Source: Cytophagales bacterium (GTDB taxonomy: Bacteria; Bacteroidota; Bacteroidia; Cytophagales; Cyclobacteriaceae). From it: DNA of 64,000 bases. The DNA lies in contig JAKSDQ010000250.1 of the NCBI GenBank assembly GCA_022360015.1, positions 1 to 64,000 of the forward strand, written 5' to 3'. Below are positions 24,893 through 33,942 of the stretch, one piece after another. Below the pieces are notes generated by a model, which was not told the DNA's origin, made no database searches, and saw only the letters and a list, made by a program, of their open reading frames with translations. The number at the start of each line of letters is the position of its first letter. Within the stretch, counting starts at the first letter, position 1. Made by a program: the position numbers and the translations under genes.

Positions 24893-25777
24893 ATGACAAG
24901 AAATAAAAATATGCCTGATTGCACCGACAAGATAAAAAGCCTGTTTTCCAATAGAAAGCTGGTGATTGCGACAAAGCATGAAAAGGAAAAAGCCATCGCA
25001 CCTTTGGTGGAATCGGCCCTTGGCGTAAAGTGTTTTGTTCCTGAAAACTTTGACACCGATGTTTTAGGCACCTTTACCGGCGAAACGGAGCGGAAAGACG
25101 ACCCCTTTACCACATTGAGAAATAAATGTCAAATGGCCATGTCATTAACCAATTGCGACCTGGCCATAGCCAGCGAGGGCTCCTTTGGCATGCACCCGGC
25201 TATTTTTTTTGTACATGCCGATGATGAGATCCTTATGCTGTTGGACAAAAAAAATGACCTGGAAATTGCCGCCCGGGAGCTAAGTGTTGAAACCAACTAT
25301 AATGGGGCGGAAGTAAAGTCTGAGGAAGAACTTCTGAAATTTGCCGAAAAGGCAGGTTTCCCTTCTCATGGTTTGGTCCTTCGCATGGAAAAAGAGCATG
25401 TGGAAGACATACACAAAGGGATAACGGACTGGGATAGTTTGAAGAAGATCTACGAACAACTTATATTAAAATATGGCAGGGCTTATTTGGAAACAGACAT
25501 GCGCGCGATGTATAACCCAACCAGGATGGCGGTAATTGAAACAGCAGCCAGGAAATTGGTGAATAAAATCAATTCCTGTTGCCCGCAGTGTGGTACACCG
25601 GGTTTTGCAGTCACCGGCACCAAACCCGGATTGCCATGTGGATTTTGCGGGTTGCCTACACAATTGCCCCTGGCCCATGTGTGGTCTTGTGTTAAATGCC
25701 AGTTCACCAAAGAAGAAAACGCCCCCAACCAAAAACAAGAAGCAGATCCGCAATATTGTGACCGGTGTAATCCGTGA
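24893..25777 (+). CDS. DUF6671-family protein with zinc-ribbon tail
   Basis: 294 aa, soluble. The body (KLVIATKHEKEKAIAPLVES; CDLAIASEGSFGMHPAIFFV; LVLR) matches what I know as the DUF6671 domain, whose function is unknown. The C-terminal 75 residues carry four cysteine pairs (CPQCGTP, CGFCGLP, CVKC, CDRC), expected to bind two zinc ions. A second possible start is the ATG at 24911 (MPDCTDK). It is followed by an intrinsic terminator and then the TPP riboswitch, so it is an independent unit and not part of the thiamine-controlled operon. Confidence 0.7.
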   Translation: MTRNKNMPDCTDKIKSLFSNRKLVIATKHEKEKAIAPLVESALGVKCFVPENFDTDVLGTFTGETERKDDPFTTLRNKCQMAMSLTNCDLAIASEGSFGMHPAIFFVHADDEILMLLDKKNDLEIAARELSVETNYNGAEVKSEEELLKFAEKAGFPSHGLVLRMEKEHVEDIHKGITDWDSLKKIYEQLILKYGRAYLETDMRAMYNPTRMAVIETAARKLVNKINSCCPQCGTPGFAVTGTKPGLPCGFCGLPTQLPLAHVWSCVKCQFTKEENAPNQKQEADPQYCDRCNP

Positions 25778-25876
25778 CTAAAAGACCACTTCAACCATGA
25801 AAATTTTTAAAACCGGAGACCGATTTAAAACCTTTAAGCAACTTTAAAAGAAAATGTTTTATATCTTTGTCACCCA

Positions 25877-25934
25877 CACTGAAAACACAAAAGATTACCC
25901 GTAGAGGTGTAATCATACATTTCAGTGGTTTTTT
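25877..25934 (+). terminator. Intrinsic terminator after the DUF6671 gene
   Basis: CACTGAAA (25877-25884) pairs with TTTCAGTG (25920-25927), with an inner stem GATTAC/GTAATC (25893-25898 with 25909-25914), followed by a run of seven T. It separates the DUF6671 transcript from the riboswitch. Confidence 0.75.
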
Positions 25935-25940
25935 TAAATA

Positions 25941-26025
25941 CGCATCGGGGTGCTTTTTCCCTGCATGAAAAGGCTGAGATAATACCCGGAAACCTGATCT
26001 GGATAATACCAGCGAAGGGAATGTG
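25941..26025 (+). promoter_or_regulatory. TPP riboswitch (Thi-box)
   Basis: All core TPP aptamer elements are present in order: GGGGTGC (25947-25953), GGCTGAGAT (25972-25980), AATACCC, AACCTGATCTGGATAATACC (25991-26010) and AGCGAAGGGAA. The closing stem P1 forms between CGCAT (25941-25945) and ATGTG (26021-26025). It senses thiamine pyrophosphate and acts on the three or four genes that follow. Confidence 0.95.
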
Positions 26026-26053
26026 GCAGTTTTAAGGTGCTAAGTCTGCAAAG

Positions 26054-26088
26054 CCGCATATTCTAAGATCAGGATATGCGGTTTTTTT
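26054..26088 (+). terminator. Riboswitch expression-platform terminator
   Basis: CCGCATAT (26054-26061) pairs with ATATGCGG (26074-26081), followed by seven T. It lies 28 nt after the aptamer and 17 nt before the first start codon, so TPP binding is expected to favour termination. Confidence 0.88.
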
Positions 26089-26105
26089 GTTAAACTGATA
26101 GTAAC

Positions 26106-26813
26106 ATGGCTTTTGAACTGATCACCCCGGAATTAAAAGAATGGCAAAACCGTAAAGAATGGTTTTTCCAAAGACAATATACCGACACTTACGAGCTTTG
26201 GTATGAAGGTCGCTATAAACGCGCTGAAATATGGCAGAAGAAGGTAATAGCCGACCTGATCGGAAGCGATAAAAATATTCAGACATTGCTGGAATTCGGT
26301 TGTGGTACCACCCGTTTTACCCGGTGGTGGAAGGAGATAGGTATTGAGGCCACAGGGGGTGATATTTCCCCTTTTATGCTGGCACAGGGTGCGCATTTGT
26401 TTGATGGGGATTTGGTTATGGGTGATTCTCATCACATGCCTTTCAAAGATAATACTTTTGATGCCGTAGCTTTCATTACCACTTTTGAATACTATCGCGA
26501 TCCGGTAAAAGTGATCCGGGAAGCTGCCCGGGTGGGGAGACATGGAATCGTGTTTGGCATGATGAACCGTAACTCCCCTAAATTGATACGCAGAAGGGCC
26601 CAGCAGCTTTTTGGGAAAAACCCATTTTACATTTCCGCAAGATTTTATACGCCTGCTAAACTTACAGGTCTGATTGAAAAGGCATTAGCCGGAGAAAAAT
26701 ATATGATCAAGTGGATATGCACCGGTCTGCCCAAGTGGTTTCCTGTGCAGGAATGGCACCTTCCTTATGGTGATTTTTTTGGATTGTATGTAAAAAAAAT
26801 AGATAGCTACTGA
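26106..26813 (+). CDS. SAM-dependent methyltransferase (class I), TPP-regulated
   Basis: 235 aa. The Rossmann core has the SAM motif LLEFGCGTTRFTRWW at about residues 58-72, the acidic end of strand 2 (EATGGDISPFMLAQGA), and motif DSHHMPFKDNTFDAVAFITT, as in methyltransferase type 11 proteins. No signal or membrane segment. It is the first gene after the TPP riboswitch and ends one base before the next start codon, so it is co-translated with the AIR-synthase-like gene. No methylation step is part of the standard thiamine pathway; its substrate is unknown and may be a thiamine precursor, breakdown product or analogue. Confidence 0.85.
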   Translation: MAFELITPELKEWQNRKEWFFQRQYTDTYELWYEGRYKRAEIWQKKVIADLIGSDKNIQTLLEFGCGTTRFTRWWKEIGIEATGGDISPFMLAQGAHLFDGDLVMGDSHHMPFKDNTFDAVAFITTFEYYRDPVKVIREAARVGRHGIVFGMMNRNSPKLIRRRAQQLFGKNPFYISARFYTPAKLTGLIEKALAGEKYMIKWICTGLPKWFPVQEWHLPYGDFFGLYVKKIDSY

Positions 26814-26814
26814 C

Positions 26815-27876
26815 ATGGCATCGTTTCCGGAAGCAGGTAAAGTAGATGACGAATTCTTTAAGACCCTGATATATCCTGGCCTGGGGGCGAACAGGCAAGA
26901 AGTAAAGGTAGGCCCTGAATATGGCGTGGATGTATCTGTTGTGAAATTACCCAATGGGTTGGCTATGGCCATGACAAGCGATCCGCTTTCGCTGATCCCC
27001 ACGCTGGGATTGCGGGAGTCGGCATGGCTGTCGGTACAATTGATGGCCAATGATATGGCGACCACCGGTTTTTCCGCCAGATATGCGCAGTTTGTCCTCA
27101 ACCTGCCCCCCTGGTTGAAGGTGAGGGATTTTGAAATATACTGGCAACATATTCATACGTTTTGTGAAGCATCGGGAATAGCCATTACCGGTGGTCATAC
27201 AGGGCAGATAGAAGGGCAGCAATCCACCATAGCCGGTGGTGGTACCATGATTACGGTAGCCCCATTTGATGAAATACTTACCAGCAAAGGGGCCAATCCC
27301 GGCGATGTGCTCATTGTGACCAAGGAATCAGCCATTATATCTTCATCTATACTGGCCCTGAGCTTTCCCAAAACAGTAAAGGATACTTGTGGAGCAGAGG
27401 TCTATCAGGCTGCCTGTGACCTGTTTTATGAGACTACCTCAGTGGAGGAAAGTCTGGCGGCGGTGGAAATTGGCCGGCACCGACAGGGTGTTACAGCCAT
27501 GCATGATGTAACAGAAGGGGGAGTATTGGGGGCCATTCACGAGCTTTCATCAGCCTCGGCATGTGGCGTGGAAGTGGAGGTGGAAAAAATTCCTGTGGGC
27601 CACGCACAACAACAAGTGTGTGGTTACTTTGGCATTGACCCGCTCTTTAGCGTAGGGGCAGGGGCATTGATCATGACAGCCCACCCCGGAAAAGCAGCCA
27701 GTATCGTTACCCATCTCCAAACCAAAGGAATGAAGGCGGCGATCATTGGCAAGATGATGGAAAAGGACTATGGGCAGTATTTATTGCAAGGCTCATCCGG
27801 AAAGCCATTGAAACATCCAGGTACTGATCCATACTGGAAAGCGTTTTTCCTTGCTTTTAAAAAAGGATTGAAATAA
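26815..27876 (+). CDS. AIR-synthase-related (ThiL/HypE fold) protein
   Basis: 353 aa. The N-terminal half ends with ANDMATTGFSARYAQFVLNL (compare the VNDLAAMGA motif of ThiL and the equivalent of HypE), then ITGGHTGQIEGQQ. The C-terminal half has AMHDVTEGGVLGAIHELSSA and an acidic ATP-binding pocket. Proteins of this fold phosphorylate or dehydrate substrates using ATP: ThiL makes TPP from thiamine phosphate, HypE dehydrates a thiocarbamate. It lacks the full ThiL signature, and its position between a methyltransferase and a ThiE-like gene under TPP control points to a thiamine-related kinase or ATP-dependent step. The exact reaction is not known. Confidence 0.78.
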   Translation: MASFPEAGKVDDEFFKTLIYPGLGANRQEVKVGPEYGVDVSVVKLPNGLAMAMTSDPLSLIPTLGLRESAWLSVQLMANDMATTGFSARYAQFVLNLPPWLKVRDFEIYWQHIHTFCEASGIAITGGHTGQIEGQQSTIAGGGTMITVAPFDEILTSKGANPGDVLIVTKESAIISSSILALSFPKTVKDTCGAEVYQAACDLFYETTSVEESLAAVEIGRHRQGVTAMHDVTEGGVLGAIHELSSASACGVEVEVEKIPVGHAQQQVCGYFGIDPLFSVGAGALIMTAHPGKAASIVTHLQTKGMKAAIIGKMMEKDYGQYLLQGSSGKPLKHPGTDPYWKAFFLAFKKGLK

Positions 27877-27899
27877 GAAAGTTATGAATTAAAAGTATC

Positions 27900-28532
27900 A
27901 TGATAAAATATGAGTTGAAAGGGCTTTATCTTGTGGTGGATCCGTGCATACCCGGCATATTGCCAAAGCTGGAACAGGCCATTAAGGGAGGGGTCGACAT
28001 GGTGCAAATATGGAATCATTGGCTGCCAGGGCATCAAAAGGAGGAGTTTATTCATACAGTGTGTGACATGGCACACCAGCATAACATTCCGGTATTAATT
28101 CATGAGGCCTGGGAATGGCTCAGCCGCACCCCCATAGATGGTGTACACTTCGACCAAATCCCTGCTAATTGGCAGACGGTCAAAAAAGAAATTGATACAT
28201 CACTGATAACCGGTTTAACCTGTGGTAATGATCTGGAAAAAGTCCGGCTGGCCGCAGAACAGCAATTTAGTTACATTTCCTTTTGCGCCCTGTTTCCTTC
28301 CGAATCAGCGGGAAGTTGTGAAATTGTTCTGCCTGAGACTATTCTCAAGGCCAGGCAGATCACTTCTATACCGATTTTTGCTTCCGGAGGTATCGACCAT
28401 GGGAATCTGGACAAAGTTCTTCCGTTAGGTGTTGATGGGGTAGCGGTTATTTCAGGTATTCTTAAAGCACGTAACCCGTCTATCGCGGCTTACCAGTATC
28501 GACAGGTGTTGGCAGGGTTTGAAAATCAGTGA
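27900..28532 (+). CDS. Divergent ThiE/TenI-like protein
   Basis: 210 aa, TIM-barrel of the thiamine phosphate synthase family: GLYLVVDP at the start, VDMVQIWNHWLPGH where ThiE has VQLREK, HNIPVLIHEAWEW for the N-D-R loop, GVHFDQIPANW for GVHLGQ-D, TGLTCGNDLEKVRLAAEQQF for the GvStH-E region, and IPIFASGGIDHGNLDKVLPL near the end. Several residues that bind pyrophosphate and HMP-PP in true ThiE are changed (QIWN, no ThiE-type N-D-R). It may be a TenI-like isomerase or a ThiE with altered substrate. It is the third gene of the TPP operon, 23 bp after the AIR-synthase-like gene. Confidence 0.78.
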   Translation: MIKYELKGLYLVVDPCIPGILPKLEQAIKGGVDMVQIWNHWLPGHQKEEFIHTVCDMAHQHNIPVLIHEAWEWLSRTPIDGVHFDQIPANWQTVKKEIDTSLITGLTCGNDLEKVRLAAEQQFSYISFCALFPSESAGSCEIVLPETILKARQITSIPIFASGGIDHGNLDKVLPLGVDGVAVISGILKARNPSIAAYQYRQVLAGFENQ

Positions 28533-28644
28533 AGGCGTTATAACTATTGGAGCAAATGGGGACATTTTGGTGCCTTTTTACCACTGATTTACAATAAAAG
28601 AAATTTATTTTGACAGTATATGAATCAGAAAATGAGTTTAGAAT

Positions 28645-28932
28645 ATGAAAGCATCATTGATTAACAAACTGGCATGTCCTTTTGACAAGCAGGAATTACA
28701 AATACAGGTATATAAAAATGGCCCTGAGAACAGTATCATCGAAGGCATTCTAACATGCCGCACCTGTAAAAGGTACTATCCTATCGTGCATGGTATCCCG
28801 ATTATGTCACCCGACGAATACCGGGAACAGGCGTTGGAACAACCCTTATTGCAAAGGTGGAAATACCAACTGGAAGGCAAATTTACCATAACGGATGATT
28901 TCAGAATGCTCCCCGAAAGTACAGGGGAGTAA
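28645..28932 (+). CDS. Trm112-like zinc-ribbon protein
   Basis: 95 aa. LACPFDKQELQI and LTCRTCKRYYPIVHGIPIM give the CPxD...CxxC pattern and the PI-x-GIP-M end of the Trm112/UPF0434 family. In archaea and eukaryotes Trm112 activates methyltransferases; bacterial YcaR-type members are poorly studied. It has about 30 more C-terminal residues than a minimal YcaR. The gap of 112 bp after the ThiE-like gene leaves open whether it belongs to the TPP operon; a Trm112-like protein close to an orphan methyltransferase is suggestive. Confidence 0.75.
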   Translation: MKASLINKLACPFDKQELQIQVYKNGPENSIIEGILTCRTCKRYYPIVHGIPIMSPDEYREQALEQPLLQRWKYQLEGKFTITDDFRMLPESTGE

Positions 28933-28944
28933 CCGCTGTTTTGC

Positions 28945-30426
28945 CTATCCTTCCCCGAGATGTTTCTTATAGAATTTCCATACCTCACGGGCTACATCTC
29001 TTCCTAACTCCAGGCCTGCAATGTTATCAGACTGAATATGGTAACCTCCCAGAACCCGTGAGATACCCGCCATATCGGCAGTCCCTGTAAATGTGGGGAA
29101 TTCAAGTATGACCTTTTCTCCAAGGTTTTCCGGTTCTGTAAGCGCACCGGCCACCAGTTCCACTTTTACTCCAAATTCGTCGCTACCGGTAAAAAGCCTG
29201 AGTGCCTCACCACAGGCACCACTTACGCAACTATGCCCTGATACATAGCTGGGAAAAGGGGGGCAAAGAAACGTTTCAGGGGAATAAGGTCTCCATTGTT
29301 GCCCTTTCATCGGTATCATTCCCTTTCCTGGCCCTCCCCAGGCCTCGATCACCTGGTCTTCAAAGTATTGATGAACCAATGCATAGGGCCTTGCATAATC
29401 ATAATACATTTTTGAATCCCATGAGGCGATAAAAGCATCCATGGCGGTAACCTGGTTAAAAAAGTACATCTTTACGTCCTGATCCAGTGTATGATGGTCC
29501 CTTATTGAGACATCCTGGGCAAATTTCAACCAGTGCCCGGCTTGTTGCACCGACTGGGGACCGTCCCGCATAAACTCCACCAGGGCCTTTTGTTTATCAG
29601 TTAAGGTAGCTTGCAGCGCTATTACTTCTTCCACCTCTTGCTGAAGTTGCTCCGAACCAATCATAGGCGGTGGTCCGGGCCTGAACTGATCGGCCGATTT
29701 TAAGGCCACCGGTTTCACTTTGTCCCAGAAAGGTGTCAGGCACCCCGGGGCAAATTTACCGCCCTCACCATCTGAAAAATACTTAGGTTGCCACCGGTTC
29801 GGATCTATGTTTTTATCTGCCGAGTTGACGGGCTCGTAGCCTACGTAATTGAAATAGGGTTGTTCGTTAGAACCAGCTTCTTCCCCATACTGATTAGCCC
29901 CGTCGCCCTTTCTTGCCGCTATTACGTCCCTGGCGGCGAGGTTGCCAATGCCTTCCGGCGTATTCGGATCCAATGATGTATTGGCCGGATCAAACCCCAA
30001 TTCCACCATAAATCTTTCAAAAGATGCTTTGTCAGAATAGTAATATTCATTCATGGCCCGGAATGCCGCATAGCTGATGGCAATTTCTTTGTTTTTTACC
30101 GTATGTTCACTTTCCGGCCTTCTGGCTACGGTGGTCAGATAAACAGGGATCGCTTTTTGATCGTACCTGGACCAGGCATCAAAAACGGCAACGAAAATCA
30201 ACCCCAGGTAACGGGAGGTGACAGTGGGTCTTGGCGTAAACCTTTCGGTATCATTGGCGGTGGCTTCAAGGGCCATTTTTCCCCATTTGTACGCTATATT
30301 ATCAGCCCCCTTTGGTTGTCCCGGTGAGAGGAAATTGCGCTCATTATGTTGGTTTTTCTCATTTTTACAGCCTATTGCCAGGCACATACCTATAATCAGG
30401 GGTACTAATATTCTATTCATTTTCAA
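28945..30426 (-). CDS. Vanadium-dependent haloperoxidase-family lipoprotein
   Basis: 493 aa. Lipoprotein signal (LIIGMCLAIGCKNEKN). The C-terminal half is a PAP2/vanadium haloperoxidase core: CPPFPSYVSGHSCVSGACGE carries the P-S-x-x-SGH phosphate/vanadate motif, and SRVLGGYHIQSDNIAGLELG has the R...G-x-H...D motif with the apical histidine. The N-terminal helical part (AAFRAMNEYYYSDKASFERF) fits the family. It may oxidise halides with hydrogen peroxide or act as a periplasmic phosphatase; the fold alone cannot decide. It is a single gene, convergent with the Trm112-like gene (12 bp apart). Confidence 0.85.
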   Translation of the reverse strand: MKMNRILVPLIIGMCLAIGCKNEKNQHNERNFLSPGQPKGADNIAYKWGKMALEATANDTERFTPRPTVTSRYLGLIFVAVFDAWSRYDQKAIPVYLTTVARRPESEHTVKNKEIAISYAAFRAMNEYYYSDKASFERFMVELGFDPANTSLDPNTPEGIGNLAARDVIAARKGDGANQYGEEAGSNEQPYFNYVGYEPVNSADKNIDPNRWQPKYFSDGEGGKFAPGCLTPFWDKVKPVALKSADQFRPGPPPMIGSEQLQQEVEEVIALQATLTDKQKALVEFMRDGPQSVQQAGHWLKFAQDVSIRDHHTLDQDVKMYFFNQVTAMDAFIASWDSKMYYDYARPYALVHQYFEDQVIEAWGGPGKGMIPMKGQQWRPYSPETFLCPPFPSYVSGHSCVSGACGEALRLFTGSDEFGVKVELVAGALTEPENLGEKVILEFPTFTGTADMAGISRVLGGYHIQSDNIAGLELGRDVAREVWKFYKKHLGEG

Positions 30427-30647
30427 CTAACATTATGGAAATGGTACAAAAATTTTTATTAAACTAAGGAAAATCAAATGTTTATTCTGATGATACAAGT
30501 CATCTTTTTATTTAACTGCACATGCGCTAAAAATGCCTTTACAGCTTATTAGGTTTCAGATAACCAACTTATATCTGACTTAATAAAACACATTATCCTA
30601 TGCTACACAAATCAGGTTTTTAGCCTGTTCAGGGTCGCTGCGATATC

Positions 30648-31682
30648 TCAGTAACTCATCTCGTCCATCTTCACTTTACCCTTGAAGGTCCAGAAAACAA
30701 ATCCGGTATAGATGGCAACGAGCGGAGCCCCAATGGCAGCTATGGTAAGCATGATACCCAGTGATTTCATTGACGAGCTGGCATTGTATATGGTCAGGCT
30801 GTTAGCCGGATCGGATGTCGAAATGATAATGGTGGGATACAACTCGAAAGCCACAATGATAAGGAGCATGGCTACAGTAATTGATGAGAAAACAAATGCA
30901 TACCAGTACTTCCGTTTGGTCAGGAGCCTGGGAATATTAGCAATACTCAGGAAGGCTATGAGGGGAATAATGAAAAACGCGGGATTTTCCTTAAAACGGT
31001 CGGACAGATGCGGAAAATAAATCAGTGTAAATATGGTAGTAATGCCGAAACTTACCAGAAAGAATATGATGGCCCTTTTTGCCTGCACGATCATACGGGC
31101 AAATAACCTGCCTTCGGTTTTCATTATCAGGTAAATGGCGCCATGCATCATGAACAACGCAAGCGTTGAAATGCCCACCATGATCGCGTAGGGGTTGATA
31201 AAACCTAGCCAGTTACCATCAAATTCCTTGTCCGGGCCGATGGCCATTCCTTGAAGAACATTTCCAAGCACAATTCCCAGAAGCATTGCCAGCATGGTGC
31301 TGGATACACAGTATGATATGTCCCATAGCTTTCTCCACCATTTCATGGGTTCTTTGCTTCTAAATTCTATCGAGACGGCCCTGAAGATGAGACATGCCAG
31401 AAACAACATAAATGGAATGTACATAGCCGAAAAAACAGATGCATAAACCACAGGAAATCCAGCGAACAAGGCCCCTCCGCCAATCACCAGCCACACTTCG
31501 TTGCCGTCCCAGACAGGACCGACAGCATTCAGGGCTATTCTCCGGCTTTCTTCTTTTTTAAAAAACAAATGCCAAGCCCCCGCTCCAAGATCAAAGCCAT
31601 CCAGTATGGCATATCCTGTGAAAACCGCTCCTAAAACCAGGTACCACCAGGTAGGATAATCAATTCCCAAAAATGTATCCAT
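30648..31682 (-). CDS. cydB: Cytochrome bd ubiquinol oxidase subunit II
   Basis: 344 aa with eight or nine hydrophobic helices. The N-terminus YPTWWYLVLGAVFTGYAILD, then GFDLGAGAWHLF is the CydB signature, and GPVWDGNEVWLVIGGGALFA is the second conserved block. With CydA it forms a quinol oxidase that reduces oxygen to water with high affinity. It follows cydA by 11 bp in the same direction. No cydX-like small frame was noted immediately after it. Confidence 0.96.
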   Translation of the reverse strand: MDTFLGIDYPTWWYLVLGAVFTGYAILDGFDLGAGAWHLFFKKEESRRIALNAVGPVWDGNEVWLVIGGGALFAGFPVVYASVFSAMYIPFMLFLACLIFRAVSIEFRSKEPMKWWRKLWDISYCVSSTMLAMLLGIVLGNVLQGMAIGPDKEFDGNWLGFINPYAIMVGISTLALFMMHGAIYLIMKTEGRLFARMIVQAKRAIIFFLVSFGITTIFTLIYFPHLSDRFKENPAFFIIPLIAFLSIANIPRLLTKRKYWYAFVFSSITVAMLLIIVAFELYPTIIISTSDPANSLTIYNASSSMKSLGIMLTIAAIGAPLVAIYTGFVFWTFKGKVKMDEMSY

Positions 31683-31693
31683 GCTTTTTGTCT

Positions 31694-33070
31694 TTAGGGT
31701 TGAATGACTTTGGCTATTTCTTTTTGCAATGGCCGTTGATCTATCATGGCTCCTTCTCCGGGACCATGTTTGATCTTCTTATTCAGCAGGTAAATGAACA
31801 AGGCCAGCAACAAGGTATAAATGACAGCGAATAGTATCAATGAAAACAACACCTGATTGGCAGTTACCACTTTAGAAAGTGCATCAGATGTCCGTAACAA
31901 GCCGTATACGACCCATGGTTGCCGTCCCATCTCCGCGGCATACCACCCCACCTGGTTGGCAATTTGGGGAAGTATAACGGCAAATACAAAAACCCAGAGC
32001 AGCCACTTTTGATCGAACAGCTTACCGCGCCACCATTGAAAGCTGGCATATAAGGTGAGTACTATTAATGCCATACCAATGGCAACCATGATGTGATAAA
32101 ACTGAAATATGGCATTTAAAGCAGTGGGTCTTTCATCCTCCGGAAATGCGTTCAGGCCAGTGACCGGTGTTTCCGGATCGTAGTGAAGCAGGAAAGACAG
32201 GCCGCCTGGAATCTTAATTCCGGTTACCTCCTGGTTTTTTTTATCTACCCAGCCAAAGAGATACATATCCGCTACCGCCAGACTGTCGAAATGCCCTTCA
32301 AGTGCAGCTAGTTTGGCCGGTTGGTTCTCAGCGACTCCTTCTGCCGACCTGTGCCCGGTAAATAATTGAGAAAGCGAAGAAAGGGTGGCTACCACCAGAG
32401 CAATTCTGAAGGCCTTTTTGGATACCTCGATGTGCCTTCCTTTCAAAAGGTAATAAGCATGTACACTTAATATCAGAAATGCTCCGGCCAGAAAAGCCCC
32501 AATCCAGACATGGGTGAGCCTGTCCATGCTGGAAGGATTAAATACCATGGCCCAAAAATCAGTGATCTCAGCCCTTGACTCCATCCCTTCGCCTACAATA
32601 TGATAGCCGGCAGGTGTTTGTTGCCACGAATTAGCCACGACAATCCAAACAGCGGAAAACATAGAGCCTAACCAAACGCCCAAGGTGGCGATGAAATGCA
32701 CTTTAGGGCTAACCCTGTTCCACCCGAAAAGCAGGATACCCAGAAAACCGCTTTCCAAAGCAAAAGCAAAGATACCTTCTGCGGCCAGGGCACTGCCGAA
32801 AATATCTCCTACATACCTGGAATAAGTGGCCCAGTTGGTGCCAAACTCGAATTCCATAACAATGCCTGTGGCAACCCCAATGCCGAAAGTGAGGGCAAAA
32901 ATTTTGGTCCAAAACCTGGCCAATCGTTCGTAATCGGGATCCTTGGTGCGCAAAAACATGCCTTCCATGAAGACCATCACTAATCCCAGTCCTATACTAA
33001 GTGGCGGGTAGATATAGTGAAATGCAACGGTAAACGCAAACTGTATGCGTGCCAATATTTCTACTTCCAT
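31694..33070 (-). CDS. cydA: Cytochrome bd ubiquinol oxidase subunit I
   Basis: 458 aa. Heme ligands are recognisable: [13 protein letters not shown] (His near residue 18, heme b595), the conserved [11 protein letters not shown] block, and [20 protein letters not shown] with the methionine that ligates heme b558. The Q-loop is of the short type, consistent with the length. It forms the quinol oxidase with CydB; this enzyme supports growth at low oxygen and tolerance of NO and peroxide. Its promoter region is shared with the divergent peroxiredoxin gene and holds a palindrome at 33156-33169. Confidence 0.97.
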   Translation of the reverse strand: MEVEILARIQFAFTVAFHYIYPPLSIGLGLVMVFMEGMFLRTKDPDYERLARFWTKIFALTFGIGVATGIVMEFEFGTNWATYSRYVGDIFGSALAAEGIFAFALESGFLGILLFGWNRVSPKVHFIATLGVWLGSMFSAVWIVVANSWQQTPAGYHIVGEGMESRAEITDFWAMVFNPSSMDRLTHVWIGAFLAGAFLILSVHAYYLLKGRHIEVSKKAFRIALVVATLSSLSQLFTGHRSAEGVAENQPAKLAALEGHFDSLAVADMYLFGWVDKKNQEVTGIKIPGGLSFLLHYDPETPVTGLNAFPEDERPTALNAIFQFYHIMVAIGMALIVLTLYASFQWWRGKLFDQKWLLWVFVFAVILPQIANQVGWYAAEMGRQPWVVYGLLRTSDALSKVVTANQVLFSLILFAVIYTLLLALFIYLLNKKIKHGPGEGAMIDQRPLQKEIAKVIQP

Positions 33071-33155
33071 TTTTCGCTGTCAGATTATAAGATTTTTCTA
33101 TAAATTTCTATCTCCCAATCTCACTGCAATAGTACCATTTTTATTCCTATTCTAT

Positions 33156-33169
33156 GTAACAAATGTTAC
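33156..33169. promoter_or_regulatory. Palindromic candidate operator between cydA and peroxiredoxin
   Basis: GTAACA-AA-TGTTAC, a perfect 6-bp inverted repeat with a 2-bp centre. It fits the GTA-N8-TAC spacing common to CRP/FNR-family sites. It lies 86 bp before cydA and 55 bp before the peroxiredoxin frame. The binding protein is not encoded nearby. Confidence 0.5.
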
Positions 33170-33223
33170 CGAAAATAATAGAGAGAATAAGTTAATTGCA
33201 CCATGATTTAAAACAAAACAATC

Positions 33224-33889
33224 TTGATAAAAATGGAAACAGCAGAGATGAATGTAACACAGATGCCGAAGATCGGTGATCCGGCACCTGACTTTGAAGC
33301 CATGACCACCAAAGGACCGGTCAAATTCAGTGAATTTGCCAAAGAAAAATGGATTATAATGTTTTCACATCCGGCGGATTTTACGCCGGTTTGCACCACT
33401 GAAATGAGTGGGTTTGCCCAGAGAAAGTCTGAATTTGAGGCGTTGAATACGGAGCTGATAGGATTGAGTATCGATAGCATTCATGCCCATTTGGGATGGG
33501 TAAACAATGTGAGAAAGAATACGGGGGTATATTTTGATTTCCCCATCATTGCGGATTTGGATATGAAAGTATCCAAGTTATATGGCATGCTACAACCCAA
33601 TGAAAGTGAAACGGCTGCCGTAAGAGCGGTATTTTTTATCGATCCATCTAAAAAGATAAGGCTGATCATGTATTATCCGTTGAATGTCGGCAGGAACATG
33701 GATGAGATACTGAGGGCTTTGGAAGCACTCCAAACCTCAGATGAACATGGAGTAGCTATGCCGCTGGACTGGAAGAAAGGGGACAAGGTAATTGTACCTC
33801 CTCCGAAAACGCTGGACGAAATGGAGGAAAGGCTGGCTGACGACTCTATTGAGCGAGTGGACTTTTATCTGGCTAAAAAGGAGATTTGA
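33224..33889 (+). CDS. 1-Cys peroxiredoxin (Prx6 type)
   Basis: 221 aa; an internal ATG at 33233 is an equally good start. The active-site motif HPADFTPVCTTEMSGF carries the only cysteine in the protein, and the conserved C-terminal dimer/1-cysPrx domain (LDWKKGDKVIVPPPKTLDEM) is present. It reduces hydrogen peroxide or organic peroxides without an internal resolving cysteine. Divergent from cydAB with a shared palindrome, suggesting joint response to oxygen or peroxide. A hairpin terminator follows 27 bp after the stop. Confidence 0.95.
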   Translation: MIKMETAEMNVTQMPKIGDPAPDFEAMTTKGPVKFSEFAKEKWIIMFSHPADFTPVCTTEMSGFAQRKSEFEALNTELIGLSIDSIHAHLGWVNNVRKNTGVYFDFPIIADLDMKVSKLYGMLQPNESETAAVRAVFFIDPSKKIRLIMYYPLNVGRNMDEILRALEALQTSDEHGVAMPLDWKKGDKVIVPPPKTLDEMEERLADDSIERVDFYLAKKEI

Positions 33890-33915
33890 GTTGTATGGGA
33901 TGTAGGGTAGTAGAT

Positions 33916-33942
33916 GGACCATCTTGAGATGGTCCTCTTTTT
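33916..33942 (+). terminator. Intrinsic terminator after the peroxiredoxin gene
   Basis: GGACCATC and GATGGTCC form an 8-bp stem around TTGA, followed by TCTTTTTA. Confidence 0.85.
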
